From Cryphonectria parasitica EP155 (lineage: Eukaryota; Ascomycota; Sordariomycetes; Diaporthales; Cryphonectriaceae), in the NCBI RefSeq assembly GCF_011745365.1, contig NW_024468913.1, forward strand, positions 3,286,001-3,350,000: DNA of 64,000 nt. The letters are read 5' to 3'. The position numbers and the translations under genes are program-made. The notes beneath the pieces are model-generated. The model saw only the letters and a list, made by a program, of their open reading frames with translations. It had not been told where the DNA came from and searched no databases. Shown here piece by piece: positions 1-11,683 of the stretch. Numbering within the stretch: position 1 is the stretch's first letter; every line of letters starts with the position of its first letter.

Positions 1-186
1 GAGATACAAAATATCTGGAGGACGCCCAATGACTTTGTCAAGGCGTTTGACCGCTGCGGCTCTGGGGAGGAGGGCAAGAAGAGGAGGCGAGAACTGGTGT
101 CAAGCCAGCTGGGAAACAAGGTCAAGAGCAAGCAGGTTGGCAAGGCATTAAGTGCCAAGATCGCGGAAGTATGGGGCGATGCCTGA
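1..186 (+). CDS. 3' end of an unidentified gene (partial)
   Basis: Frame 1 is open from the first base and ends at TGA 184-186, giving a 61-residue C-terminal tail. It is basic and helical in character (for example GKKRRRELVSSQLG and KALSAKIAEVW) and has no motif I can name. The codons look like a real gene, and the frame lies just before the convergent end of riboflavin synthase, as a gene 3' end should. The tail is too short to assign a family, and the rest lies outside the window. Confidence 0.55.
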   Translation, partial: EIQNIWRTPNDFVKAFDRCGSGEEGKKRRRELVSSQLGNKVKSKQVGKALSAKIAEVWGDA

Positions 187-322
187 GAGAGGGGATGTCT
201 TTAGATGTATTTTCAACATCCCACGGGTATTTCTGAATTGGGGGCCAGTTCGTGTACAAATTTTGAACCACCCACTCACCGCAAAGGAATGACATGTGAA
301 CACCTACCTATCCAGCTTCGCC

Positions 323-1118
323 TTACGAGGTATGACCACCCAGTCCCTGGGCCACAATTTTCTGTACCGTCTTCTCAAGCTCCTTCACGAAAGGCAACGA
401 CCCGCCCTCGCCTATCCACAGCATACTCTTCTCAGCATACTTGGCCATCATGTCCACCTCGACATTGACCGAGTCACCCACGCTCTTGCCAGCAACCACC
501 ACCTTCTCCTGCGTGTATGCAATGAGCATCACCTCCCACCAGCCCTCCTCGTCGTCCACCCTGGTGACTGTCAGGCTCGTCCCGTCCAGCGCCACGTAGC
601 CCTTGTAGATGACATAGCGCAGAACATCCTTCTTGGCGGGCGCGAACCGGATGGTCACGGCATTGCCGTCGGGCTCCTTCTTGACAATGGTGGCGGTGGT
701 GTCGACGTGGCCCTGCACAAAGTGGCCGCCCATGCGGGTGTCAGCGCGGACGGCCCGCTCCAGGTTCACGCGCGAGTCCTTGCTGAGGCTGCCGAGGTCG
801 GTGACGCGCAGAGTCTCGGGGGCCACGCCGACGGTGAAGGATGGGGTTGGGGTAGTGGTGAAGGTGACCACGGTGAGGCAGACGCCGTTGACGGCGATAG
901 AGTCGCCCTCGTGGCAGTCTGAGAGGAGGGTGGAGGTGCTGGGGAGGGCGACGGTGAGAGAGGTGCCTCCTGTTGCGTCCGAGGGGTTGAGCTCGGCGAC
1001 AACTGTTTGAGGGAGAAGTGGTGAATGTTAGTGTCACGATTATGAGTGAGCCGAAGGAAGGATGTGGGTGTGACATGTGAATCTTACCTCCTATCTCTTC
1101 GACAATGCCGGTGAACAT
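323..1118 (-). CDS. RIB5: Riboflavin synthase (alpha-chain type)
   Basis: Catalyses dismutation of two 6,7-dimethyl-8-ribityllumazine molecules to riboflavin, the last step of vitamin B2 synthesis, in the cytosol. Exons on the minus strand are 1118-1088 and 1002-323; the 85-nt intron has a GTAAG donor and CAG acceptor. The 236-residue product matches the usual length (about 235-240). The start is fixed by the family N-terminus MFTGIVEEIG; an ATG further upstream is not needed. Two lumazine-binding repeats are visible: the first has the GDSIAVNGVCLTV pattern (near residues 45-60), followed by GGHFVQGHVD, and the second repeats it as GYVALDGTSLTV. The gene diverges from cysteinyl-tRNA synthetase across a 1.1-kb spacer and converges on the partial gene to its left. 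Identification is firm on motifs and length. Confidence 0.95.
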
Positions 1119-2238
1119 TTTGTTTTTCAGATGAACCTCGTTTTGAAATATGGAATGACTCATGCAATGTCTGATATCAGACCCGCGAGGTTGAGATTCT
1201 AGAATTAGGTTATGTCCTTCAAGGTTGGGTCGAAGTTTTGGGGCGTGCGAGAGAGTTCGTCATCATTAGATATCGGAGATGCTCTCATGCAAAGTGACTT
1301 ACGTAGTGGTACGCGGGTCTTTGGTGGGGCTGCAGCACTGAGCTTCAGGGTATTCAAATACCTAATCAAGGGTCCATCCTGCTGTAAACTCGACTCTTAA
1401 TCGGAGCCGGTCTCGGCAGCACTACCAACGGGAGAAAAAGACATCTTCAACAGCCTACTTCCTCTTCCCAATGATCATCTCGGAGCGTCAGCCTCCATTG
1501 GACCTTGTGCAGTGTATCGGTAGAAGATGATTCTGCTGAAGTATGTGTCATGGATTGGACATGTGTCAAATACGTCTTACTACATGGCATCTGAGGGAGT
1601 CACCCCAACTTTAGGTAGATGAAGAGTCAGAACCTGCACAGCAGACCTTGGCAGCACTCGACGGCGTTTCTTCTTCTTCACTATTGAAAATTGAATATGC
1701 AGGCAGGAAGAAATACACGTTCTGCAATACTATGCCTGTCTGAGATTGTAGGATATTTTTGGAACATGGAAAACAAACTGCTTACAATATAGAGAATGAT
1801 GTTGGGAGGTCAACCTCAAAATGTTATACAGTACTTCATTGTACTAACTGCTAACGTGGGGCTGGTCAATCCCTTGTGCTGTGGTACTTAGCGCCCGAGG
1901 CTGTGGGGTAACGGAGCGCAGAAAGTCGACCTCAGCAACCCATCAAAAGAAACACCCCACCATTGTTCAAAAACTCCCCTGCTTCACACAACAACACCTT
2001 CGCTACATGTGATGTGACTCAAAAGTCCAAGCCACGGATGAATCACCTCCTCAGGTGGTCCAGCACTAGATCTATATCCCGTTCTCACTCTCTTTTCCGG
2101 TAAATCAAATCCACCCCCAACTCCCAGACAAGACTGCCATCCGCAGACCAACTAACATCCAAGGCCAGCTGGCAATGCACATCGTCATCGCATAACCCCG
2201 CCATCACCACACTCATTTTCGTATCCTCCACCGCCAGA
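1119..2238. other. Gene-free spacer between divergent RIB5 and CysRS genes
   Basis: This 1.1-kb stretch must hold both promoters. I see only short chance frames (the longest about 62 codons), no tRNA-like B box and no repeat. The last 150 bases before the CysRS start are C-rich (CACC, CATC runs), as in many fungal leaders. Confidence 0.5.
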
Positions 2239-4789
2239 ATGGCCTCGACCACCCGACAGCAGCCAGCTTGGGCTGCTCCCAAACCCCTCGCCGACAATGT
2301 CACCGTTCCAGACCTTGCCATCTACAACTCCTTGACCAGGAGGAAGGACAAGTTCGTGCCCATCAGTGCTGATGGAAAGACTGTCCTGTGGTACACCTGC
2401 GGCCCAACGGTCTACGATGATGCACACCTTGGCCATGCCCGGAACTACGTCTCGACAGACGTGGTAAGGCGCATCGTCCAATACTACTTCGGCTTCAACG
2501 TCAAGTTCGTCATGAACATCACCGACATCGACGACAAGATCATCCTCCGCGCCAGGCAACAGCATCTCCTGGCAGACTTTCGCAGAGATCACCCCGAAGT
2601 CGATGAGAACGTCCTGTCCACGGCCCAGGCGGCGTTCAAGGCCTACCTGAAGAAAAATCTCCCCCTGATACCCGAGGACACCAAGCCAGAAGCTTACGAG
2701 CTGGAGAAGAATAATGCGTACGCAAGGGTTCTAGAGGGAAAGGCCCTGGAAGGGGACAATGAAACGCCAGGCGACAAGGAGGCCAAGCTCAAGATGCACA
2801 TGAACACTGCCAAGTCTGCCGCCACTGCCTTGCAACTGTCCATCGGACCTGAGCAGTTCTACGCCGACGCCGAGGATATACTTCTGCCGTACTTGGACTC
2901 GTTGCACGGCACGTCTGTGGACTCGAAAGACTACACCATCTTCACAAAATTGACGCAGAAGTTTGAGAACCGCTTCTTTGAGGACATGCACGCCCTCAAT
3001 GTCCTCGACCCTGATGTTCTCACGCGGGTTACGGAATACGTGCCCGAGATTGTGACTTTTATCGACAAGATCATAGCGAACGGCTTCGCCTATGCGACCC
3101 CTGATGGATCTGTCTACTTTGACATAGCTTCTTTCGAGGAGGCTGGCCAGTATGTGCCCCCCCATCCCCCCGGGTGGATCGATGTGACAAGCCTGGATAG
3201 GTGTGTATCAATGAGTGTTGCTGACGCTTGCTTGCAGTCCTTATGCCCGACTCGAGCCCTGGAGTCGGAATGACAAGGCCCTACAGGCTGACGGAGAGGG
3301 CTCGCTAGCGAGCAAGACCACCACAAAGCGGACTGATGCCGATTTCGCTCTGTGGAAGGCCAGCAAGGCAGGTGAGCCATCCTGGCCGAGCCCGTGGGGC
3401 GAGGGACGGCCGGGGTGGCACATCGAATGCTCAGTCATGGCCTCTGAAGTGCTGGGGGAGAAGCTAGACATCCATTCCGGCGGCGTCGACCTCCGCTTCC
3501 CACATCACGACAATGAGCTGGCCCAATCCGAGGCATACTGGGGGAGCAAAGATCAGTGGACAAACTACTTCTTACACATGGGCCATCTCAGCATCGCAGG
3601 TGCAAAAATGAGCAAGTCCTTGAAGAATTTCACGACGATTAGAAAAGCCCTCGAGCGCGAAGAGTGGACTTACCGCAGCCTTCGCATTGCTTTCTTGCTC
3701 GGCGCATGGGAGAGCGGTATTGAGGTCACTGACGAGATCATTCGGGCGACGACCTCGTTTGAGGACAAGATCAACAACTTCTTCTACAAGGCCTCGGACG
3801 CTGCAAGAGTTGCAGCGGAGAGAGGATCGGAAGCCACTTATAACGCCGCTGGTGCCGATACCGAAGAGAAGATTCAAGAGGCTAAGGCCAAGGCTGAGGT
3901 GGCCAGACAACAGATCCTGGACGTGCACAAGAAGGCCGCCGAGGAGGTCGACACGGCCTTCCGCGACTCCTTCAACACACCTGCGGCAATGAGGGCGATC
4001 TCCGATCTCGTGACCAAATATAATGTCATGGCGGACGTGCCTGACGATGCCACCCTGACGATCGCGCGGTGGGTGACGAAAATATTAACAATCCTGGGAC
4101 TGGATGCCAAGGGCGATGTGAACGACCTCTCCCGGGTGGCTTGGTCCGGCGTTGACATACCATCCGAGGCGCAACCTTTCATCTATCCCGTCTCCCAGCT
4201 GCGTGACGAGGTCCGCGAGAAATCTCGTTCCGGCGCCCTGGACCATTCACAGCTGATCCAGATAGCGGACAAGGCGAAGCCGACCGGATCAGTGGCCCAC
4301 GGTGCCGGGGAGAAATACGAGCAGGTCTTCACGCAGTTCCAGACGGACGTCAAGAAGCTTGCAAGCGAGAAAGCGCCCGCCAAGGACCTTCTTGCCCTCT
4401 GCGATCAACTTCGCGATACCCACCTCTGGGAACTCGACATCTATCTGGAGGATCGTGACAGACAGCCTGCGCTGGTCCGACCTGTGGACAAGACAGTCAA
4501 GGAAGCTCGGCTGGAGCGCGAGCGTGCTGCTGCTGAGAAGGCGGCGGCCAAGGCCAAGAGGGAGGCGGAGGAGGTCGAGAAGAAGCGGCAAGCAGATGAA
4601 AAAGCCAAGGTCAGCCACACGGAGATGTTCAGGACGGCCGAGTTCTCGGCTTGGGATGAGAACGGCATACCAACCAAAGATGCCAAGGGCGAGGAGGTGA
4701 CCAAGAGCAAGCAGAAGAAGCTGCAGAAAGACTGGCAGAGACAGAAAAAGTTACATGAGGACTGGCTTAAGAGGCAGGGAGCAGCTTAG
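2239..4789 (+). CDS. Cysteinyl-tRNA synthetase, cytosolic type
   Basis: Class I aminoacyl-tRNA synthetase charging tRNA-Cys. Exons are 2239-3149 and 3238-4789. The donor GTATGT at 3150 with the acceptor at 3237 rebuilds the conserved [13 protein letters not shown]; other donors nearby add foreign residues or shift frame. The 820-residue product is a little longer than yeast or human cytosolic enzymes (roughly 750-770). Seen: zinc ligand Cys54 in [15 protein letters not shown] with the HIGH-type motif HLGH (63-66), further zinc-site residues in GWHIECS (363-369) and FPHHDNE (391-397), and KMSKS at 427-431. The C-terminal third ends in a Lys/Glu/Ala-rich coiled-coil extension typical of eukaryotic cytosolic forms. 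No mitochondrial targeting peptide is obvious; one gene could still serve both compartments through alternative starts. Confidence 0.96.
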
Positions 4790-5091
4790 AATGCTGGGTA
4801 GACGGGGCAATTTTTTTTTTCTGGGGATGGGTCGAGCCACTATTGAGCTGCTCGACAAAGGCACAGCGATTTACTTTTGGTGCTGGAGGGGACATTCAGA
4901 CCGTTGATGAGAAGGGGGAGACTGGGTTAGGCCGAAATGCACAAGGTCTAATCGATAAAATGGCTCCTCATGAAAATACCAGTTCCAATCATGCCGCTAT
5001 CTTCGCAAAGGCCCTTCCTGAATATTGCCTGAACATCCATGTTCCGTGTACTGTGCAGCCTCCGACTGATCACTTACTAGTTCTGCCCCTT

Positions 5092-5523
5092 TCAATCCTG
5101 CTGCTGCTGCTGCTGCTGCCATCGATTCGGCGGAACCCAACTAGAATCGTGTGAGCCTCCCTCCTCGATGCCGGGCGACATGTCCAACCCGTATGACTGC
5201 TGGAAAGTGGGCCTATCGGCCCAACCATCCTTGACCATGCCGCAATTAGGCTGGCCAGCCGACGAGGACGCTCCCTCGCGCTGACGGGCCTTCTTCTTTT
5301 TGGGATGCTGAGGTTGTACTGTTGTGATTTTCTTGAGTTTTGTGGTGGATTTTACATGGAGAGAGGGGAGAAGAGGAGAAAACAAAAAGTCTTGTGAGGA
5401 AATGATGGGGATGTACTGTATACTTTCATTCTCACAACAGCAAGACTCAGTTTACCCTCTGCGCCTCCCAAAAAGGCTTGGTTCCCTCTGCTCAACACTT
5501 ACTTTCACCAACGCTCTTGCCAT
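5092..5523 (-). CDS. Possible small two-exon gene, unknown function
   Basis: A candidate short protein of about 86 residues. ATG at 5523 opens a 21-nt exon (MARALVK) ending at a perfect GTAAGT donor (5502). Joining to 5331 through an AAG acceptor keeps frame and gives KITTVQPQHPKKKK, then a Ser/Gly region, then WADRPTFQQSYGLDMSP, ending in seven Gln from a (CTG)7 repeat and TGA at 5092. A CAG acceptor further upstream in the intron is also in phase and would add about 30 residues, so the second exon boundary is uncertain. The basic N-terminal region resembles small nuclear or nucleolar proteins, but I recognise no family. It could be a chance frame. Confidence 0.35.
5098..5118. repeat. (CTG)7 microsatellite
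   Basis: Seven perfect CTG copies. On the minus strand they read CAG and would encode the terminal poly-Gln of the possible small gene. Confidence 0.95.
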
Positions 5524-5945
5524 ATTCGCGATGATCTCGAATGCAACTAGAACAACAAAACAAGGCTAGGCAAGATTCGCTCGCTTTGGGCCGAGGAAGT
5601 GTTGACTCACGCCGCAGTGGATGCTGTGCCGTCCTCTGTGGAGCCGGTTTCCCCTTCCTTCAACTTCAACCCTCTCTCATGTCTTACTAATACGACGACG
5701 ATTTACAATATTCAGTATGTCTGATTCAACAGTATTTAAGGGAGCTTGTGCCGACCTATGGACGATTTGTCCTTCCAAGCCTGAGATCGGGTTTCTCACA
5801 CAATTGCTCATATGAATTTGCAGGTGTTGTCCTCTCACCCACAACAGTGAACAAAACATCAATTACTCCCCCAGAAGAAGAGAGAGAGAGAGAGAGAGGA
5901 CAAAAGAAGAGGGAGGGCACCCCCCCCCCCCAAAAAAAAAAATTC
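5524..5945. other. Spacer and leader before the acetyltransferase, with simple tracts
   Basis: No gene seen. The last 70 bases hold a (GA)n tract (about 5879-5898), then 12 C (5920-5931) and 11 A (5932-5942), ending four bases before the start codon of the next gene. The reading frame is open upstream through the tracts, but the first ATG with plausible coding is at 5946. Confidence 0.5.
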
Positions 5946-6804
5946 ATGGCACGTACAGGAGAAATTCGCATTCGGGAGGCTAGTCTCGACGATGTAGACA
6001 CCGTCACAGACGTCCTGATCGCCGCCATGCCCGAGGACAAAGACTGGTGGGACTACCGCTTCCATGGCCGCCTCGAGCACCCTGACGACCACAGGAAGTT
6101 CTTCCGCATCCTCGTGCAGGCGTGGATCTCGCCCGACAACGAGGACTGCACTGTTCTCATCGCGGAGGTGTACGAAGAGGCGGCTGGCGCGTGGCAGGCT
6201 GGCGGATATGCGGCGTGGAACGTGGCATACGTGAACTTGAGGAAACATGGAAAAGAGTATCAATCGCCCAATAGTAAGTTGAAGGCCCCTTTCTTTCTTT
6301 CCTTTTTTGTCTTTTCTTTTCTTTTCCTTTTCTTCCTCCTTCCCCTTTCCCCTCCTTCTACTATGGCACGTCTTGGATGATATTATGACACCCTCTCACA
6401 TTTTCCAAGTTGCCGCAATCCTCAATGCCGCCGGCGCCGAGACACGGCGTGATGCCAACGCAGCGCGCTCTGCCTCGCATGCGCGTGCTGCCGACGAGGG
6501 ACACGCCAGGTACCTCGACCCCGTGTATGGGATAGACCAGATCTACCTCCAGGCGCTGGGCACACATCCGTCCTTCACGCGCCGCGGGGTTGCGCGGGGG
6601 CTCGTCCGGTGGGGGATGGACCGTGCCGTGCGCGACGGGGTGGTGGCCGTGCTGCAGGCGGCACCCATGGCGAGGGCCGTGTACCCGCGCTTTGGATTCG
6701 AGGAGCTGGGGATGGTCACTGCGCAGGTGGAAGGGGAAGAGGAGAAGACATTCTTGTGGCCTATGGTGTGGGATCCCAAGAAGCAGGCTCCAGCGCAAGG
6801 ATAA
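5946..6804 (+). CDS. GNAT-family N-acetyltransferase
   Basis: Predicted acetyl-CoA-dependent N-acetyltransferase; the substrate cannot be told. Exons are 5946-6273 and 6410-6804. The 136-nt intron has a GTAAGT donor and an AAG acceptor and restores QSPNIAAILNAAG. The product is 240 residues. Seen: the N-terminal strand IRIREASLDDVDTV typical of the fold, and the acetyl-CoA loop RRGVARG (167-173) within THPSFTRRGVARGLVRWGMD, followed by a helix and then YPRFGFEELG, the usual motif B region. This is the type of fungal GNAT found in many paralogues. The intron starts with a long T/C-rich tract. It converges on Med16 across 456 bases. Confidence 0.85.
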
Positions 6805-7260
6805 AGATGAAAGGATTTACACTGCTTTGTTGGGCCTGTGGTGCTGGCCATGTATATTCATCTGCACATACATATCATCACAAATCTATGGGTCTGACGG
6901 ATCACTACCTGATTAACCATCTTTTGCGGCCTACGCCGAGTGCTCTTGGTGCCTTCACTGCATCGCAAAACCATCTGAGGGAATGAAGTCGAAACCGGGA
7001 GGTTGGATGTATAAGATCCAGCTGGGTCGTGCCTTGGGACACACATGAAATAGCTTTTGAATTAGGACAAAGCGATGTTATCCAGGAAACATCTCGATCT
7101 CGAATGACAGAGGCATCCCGCCTCGCCTTGAACATGGTGTCTACCATGCTAGGGGCGCAACCACGATACATCTCGCTCTGACGTGGTCATCTTTCTTTTT
7201 CGCTTTTTTTCCATCTTCTTCTCGACCTGTAGTGTCGTACAGTAAGCAGTACTGAAGCAC
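6805..7260. other. Convergent intergenic spacer
   Basis: Shared 3' region between the acetyltransferase and Med16. Only short shadow frames; no repeat or RNA gene seen. Confidence 0.5.
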
Positions 7261-10200
7261 TCAGGACAAGGCAGCCCAGCTTCCACCACAAACGCACTTC
7301 CTTTGCAGGCTCACGACGAAGTTGAAGCCCGGCCGGGTCGCATGCAGCTCCTCCATGACGCTGCAGCACCGTGTGCACCTGCGGAAGCCTGGCTGGTCGG
7401 CGCGAGACGTCTCTCCGTTCTGCTGCACCTCTTGTCCCGGCTGCTGGAGTAGCTTGGAGACAGCGGGACTACCACCATTGTTGGCGGCGGCGGCGTCGTT
7501 GACCAGTTGAGGTGCCTTTTGCTCTATCCTCCTGAAAATGTCCACGTATCTTCCGTCAGTCTTCCGCCTGGCTAGCCTGTGAACGTTATCCTCGACATCC
7601 AGCAGCGGAAAGTCCGTGAAGAAGAGCTCGGAGCGGTTCGTCGAGCCCATGATGGTCTTGAGGTCTGTCTCGAACAGTTTCTTCACAAGGCCCTGGAAGC
7701 TGGCTGGCGGCTGGTCTGCCAACAAGATCGGCAGCTCGCACTGCGCCTGTGCCTTCTTAAGAGCGTGCTCGGCGGGGTTCGGCTGACCGGGCTTCTGCTG
7801 ACCCTGCTGCTGTTGCTGTTTCTGTTGGAGGTGGGCCAGCGTGCCCTGGTACATCTGTCGGACATCGGCGGACACGCTGGCGAGAAGCTTCTCAAATTCT
7901 TCGATCTTGATGAGATCCGTGGATATGGAGTGCTGGAGCCTTGCGTAGGCTTGGTACAGAGACTGGACGCCTGTGCCGGGAGACTCTGTTGAGCCTGCGG
8001 GTTGCCGAGGATCCAACACCTGCATGGCCTTTTGGGATATAGACTGGAGGTAAGGAAATCGCCGAACGACCGTGGCCAGCAACCACCTCGTGGAAGAGCA
8101 GAGCAAGAGATGTAGAGATACATTGTTCTTGGCCTTGAGATACTCGGTCATTTCAGAAAACCTTTGAGGATTATCGAGGAGCTCCATGAACTTCGGATCG
8201 TCTCGTAGGCTCAGAAGGCCATCTGTGATCCACGACATCAGGTCGATGACCCACTTCATGTTGCTCGAAAGAACAACAACGACCTCTGAGTAATGTAGTT
8301 AGTTTCTTTACTCGGTAGGAAAGAGAGGAGGGGGGGGGGGTAATGGGAGGAGGAAATCAAGGAGACGAAGTGGACAGACAGATGCTGCAAAAACTTACCG
8401 GGGTCATCAAGAGGGTTAATTTTCTCCCTCATGCGCTCGTTAGGCGCGTTGGTCGCCATCGTGATGAGGATAATGATGTTTCGAAGGCTCAGGCCCAGCC
8501 CGATGAACCTGCCACTGAAAGATCTCGGTCGAAAGTCTCCTTGAAAGCCAAAATGGTTGAGCACACTCATTATGAAGTGGAGATACCCGTTCCTAGGGAG
8601 TTGGTCCTGAGGATTGCCCTCCGAATAATCGATGTTGACGCCTAAGGTGTTGACAACTGCCTTGAGCAGACCGATGATGAATCGGGGTTGTTTCTCAGCA
8701 AATGGTCTCGCAATGGCAAGTATGTCATCACAATTGCTGTTCTGGTGCACAGAGTTGGCAAAGGCCATCACGAAGCTGGCGAACACAGCATCGTGCTGAG
8801 GATCGGCCTTGGTTGCGCTGATCTCTGCCGCTGGATACTGAAGACTGCTCCAGCGAACCTTGCCGTTCTCGCATATTTGAGCGTATGAACAGTTGTTCGA
8901 CGAGAAACTCGTATGCAAGCTGGGCTTCTCGTCCGTAAAATGAAGGCCGGCCTGCTGCATGATTGTGATCTGTCGGTCATTTTCTTCTTGATAGATTTCG
9001 GCCATCGTAATGCGGTCTCGGTACTGAACGGTACCGTCGCTGAATCCAATGCATATAACCCTGCCGTATAGGCTCGTCTCGATGGAGACGATGATCTTGT
9101 TGATGACGATCGACTCGCCCTTGTTAAGCATTGCGATAGTGCCTGGGGATGAAGACGCTCCCGCCCTGGAGCCGCGCTGCTCAAACGCCGGGTGCAATTG
9201 CTGAGGCTGGTCTAATGCGACAGTCCAGCGGTCTATGATGCTCTGATGTTCAAGGTTGTAATGCGAGCGCGCAGTGGGCAGGTGCAGCCTAACAGCCAGT
9301 ATCATAGCAGGTGTCATGACCTTGGTCCTGATGTCCAAGACTGGGGGCAGTACTTCCAGGTGTGAAATCTGGTCCATGGATGTATCCAGATGGGAATCGG
9401 CCGAGCCCTGCTGGAGCCAGCTTGTCGTATGTACGTGCTCAATCTTGAGCGAGGGCCGGAGAGGGAGGCTTCCGGGAGGGATCTGCTTATCTTGTTGTGG
9501 TTGCGGCATCCCCCAGCTGATCTCAGCGAGGATCACCTTGAGCTGTTTGGCAGCGGTAGCGAGCACGATCAGGAGTTTGCCTAGCATTCATTCTGTGTCA
9601 GCTTTCTAGATCACACCCCAAACTCTTTCCTTGTGCAAGAGACATACCTCGTTCAGAGCAGATGCTAGCGTGCGTAATCAGGTCGTCGGACGAGGCTACG
9701 CTCTCCATCTCTAAATGTATCTCCTGGAGCTGGTTGTTGTTCTGAGAGAAGAACAGCTTGAGCAGGCCGCTGGCGGTCACGCAGACCAACGCACTCTTTT
9801 GCGGGTTGGGATGCCATGGCCCAATGGTCTGGTTATAGGTATTGTTGAACTGATATTTTGCGTTTGCGTCGTCCTTTACGACCGGTCCGCATATGATGTT
9901 GACCTGCACTACATCAGATACTCTACTCTGTACTTTTTAAAACTGCGAGGGACGGCACTTACCCCTCGGGGCAAATGAAGAGGGAGCCAGTAGCAGCCAA
10001 CAACAGAGTGGAGGTCATCCTGGGCATCTGCGTCCCACTTCCTGCTGAAGGCCGCCTTGTTAAGGTGGACAGGGAAGCCGAGCAGACAGATGCGGCCAAA
10101 GGCATCTATGACGGCCAGCTCGGGCGCCATTGTTGGGGCCCAAGCCAGATGGACGATAGGCCCTCCAGGGAGAGGAGCGGGAAGGATGGAACACTGGATG

Positions 10201-10570
10201 GGTTCGTTCAGCTCCCATTGGCCATCATCAGGCCTGGCATGAGGGCACTGGAGGTTGACATGTGTGCCATCTGGCGAGATGGACGCGATGATGCCGTGTT
10301 TGGAGTACGCGATGGTCCTGAGGTCCTCTCGAGTCAGCTCTCACCTGTGCAGTCTCAAAGAGGAGGACCATGCAGGGCACTTTTTGGTTTTTACCTGCAG
10401 CACCCACGACTTCGCATCTCGTCCAAACGTTGCTGTAGCTGCTTGCTAGGAGGTCGAGGTGGGATGGGCAAGACCTCATCTCCAAACAGGTCGTCGTCCA
10501 TGGTTGGAATACCACCTCCTAAAGAATCCATGTGTTCCTCCAGCATCATAGGCATCTTTGACGAGGCCAT
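7261..10570 (-). CDS. MED16: Mediator complex tail subunit Med16 (Sin4)
   Basis: Subunit of the Mediator tail module, which relays activator signals to RNA polymerase II. Exons on the minus strand are 10570-10395, 10317-9963, 9903-9648, 9580-8399 and 8285-7261; all four introns (59-113 nt) have GT-AG ends and join in phase, giving 997 residues. The N-terminus has the family pattern (MDDDLFGDEV, then PSKQLQQRLDEMRSRGCC), followed by beta-propeller-like segments such as YSKHGIIASISPDG and HLAWAPTMAPELAVIDAFGRI. The middle is helical, and MKWVIDLMSWITDGL marks the C-terminal region. The end holds a Cys-rich element, RCTRCCSV...CVCGGSW, as in fungal Med16. The start is chosen as the first in-frame ATG (MASSKMPMML); the ATG five codons later is equally possible. 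The last intron contains an 11-G run (8330-8340). Confidence 0.93.
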
Positions 10571-11030
10571 CTGCGGACCAGCCAAGTGTGAAAGCGAATG
10601 TTGTGATGGGGTCTTGGGGGGCGGGGACACAGGGCTGAGGTTCTAGGCCATCGCCTGCACCTCTCTTGTCAGGGCCGCGCTCGTGGCTCTTACTAGAAAG
10701 AATTAGACCGTTCTCGCCCTAGCGAATTACTGTATTCAAAAGAGCCAGGTCTTTTGTGTAGCAATATCCAAACCCAGTTCATACCAAAAAAAAAAAAAAA
10801 AAAAAGTTGTCTGAAGGGGGTTGAATTGATTTATAAAGTAAGCGATATCCGTAAAAGAAACGTGCCTCAAGAGGCTGTCACCAATGGCATCCTCACAGCC
10901 CGCGGTGACTGAGTGACGGGCCCTTGAGAAGGAGGCAGAGAGCAGAAACACGTCTTGGCAGGTCTGACTAAGCAGAAAAGGTGGGGCCCTTACAACAGGC
11001 CATCTCCCTGCAGACCGTACAATCAATCAT

Positions 11031-11052
11031 CGACCTCGACCTCGACCTCGAC
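11031..11052. repeat. CGACCT hexamer tandem repeat
   Basis: Three perfect CGACCT units plus CGAC, followed by loosely similar CCTCAG units near 11067-11080. Confidence 0.85.
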
Positions 11053-11580
11053 ACTTGTAGATTAGCCTCAGCCTCAGCCCGCTAGGATCCTGAGGGCTAC
11101 CGAAGCACTGGGCTATTGTTGCCCAAGCCTTTGCATCCACTCAGAGAGACCCCAATTGGCAAACGTCTTGTGGGCTCTTTCTGGCACATGTATTCAAGCG
11201 CTGCAGCCGTCAGTGCTTCCATCGGGAATGAGCCGGGTTCTCTTGCTATGATCGCGGAGATTGAACGCGACGACAAAAGTAAATGGCATATTTCTCAATT
11301 CTTCCCTTCTTATCTCCGGCCCCTCCCTCCATTTATGATCTATTCATCATGTTCTCCGCATGTGGTATCTCTGAGCACATCTCATGGCCACCTGGCCCCA
11401 GGGGAGAGACTCCACAACCCAACAGATAAATACAGGTGTGACAGGTAGGCGAACCCTTACACGAGACGCCAGGGCCCTTGCTACCTTTGTCAGGATCCGA
11501 CAACTTGTCGTTGCTCGAGTCCGAGATACTATGTGGACCCGAAGGATTCACTAACAAGCTGTACTAGGCAGAACTTTCAC

Positions 11581-11587
11581 ATATAAG
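11581..11587 (+). promoter_or_regulatory. Possible TATA element of the first P450 gene
   Basis: ATATAAG about 100 bases upstream of the start codon at 11684, a usual spacing for a fungal TATA element plus leader. Position and sequence only. Confidence 0.3.
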
Positions 11588-11683
11588 AACTAACCGTATG
11601 CCCAACCAACCTGATAACCAACCCAGGCGTTTGCTTACCTTCGCGTGCTGAGTCCCTTGCATCTTTGACGCACAACAAACGAC

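Larger units (their letters stand above)
10571..11683. other. Divergent spacer between Med16 and a P450 gene
   Basis: No gene seen. Holds a 20-A run (10786-10805) and a short CGACCT tandem repeat (11031-11052). Both promoters must lie here. A TATA-like ATATAAG at 11581-11587 lies about 100 bases before the P450 start codon. Confidence 0.5.

Noticed and set aside
296..922. 208-codon plus-strand frame opposite riboflavin synthase
   Set aside because: It is a shadow of the GC-rich RIB5 coding strand; the minus strand shows clear family motifs and phased splicing.
3174..3237. Alternative donor GTGGAT at 3174 for the CysRS intron
   Set aside because: It is in phase but adds about eight non-family residues; GTATGT at 3150 is canonical and restores the conserved [11 protein letters not shown].
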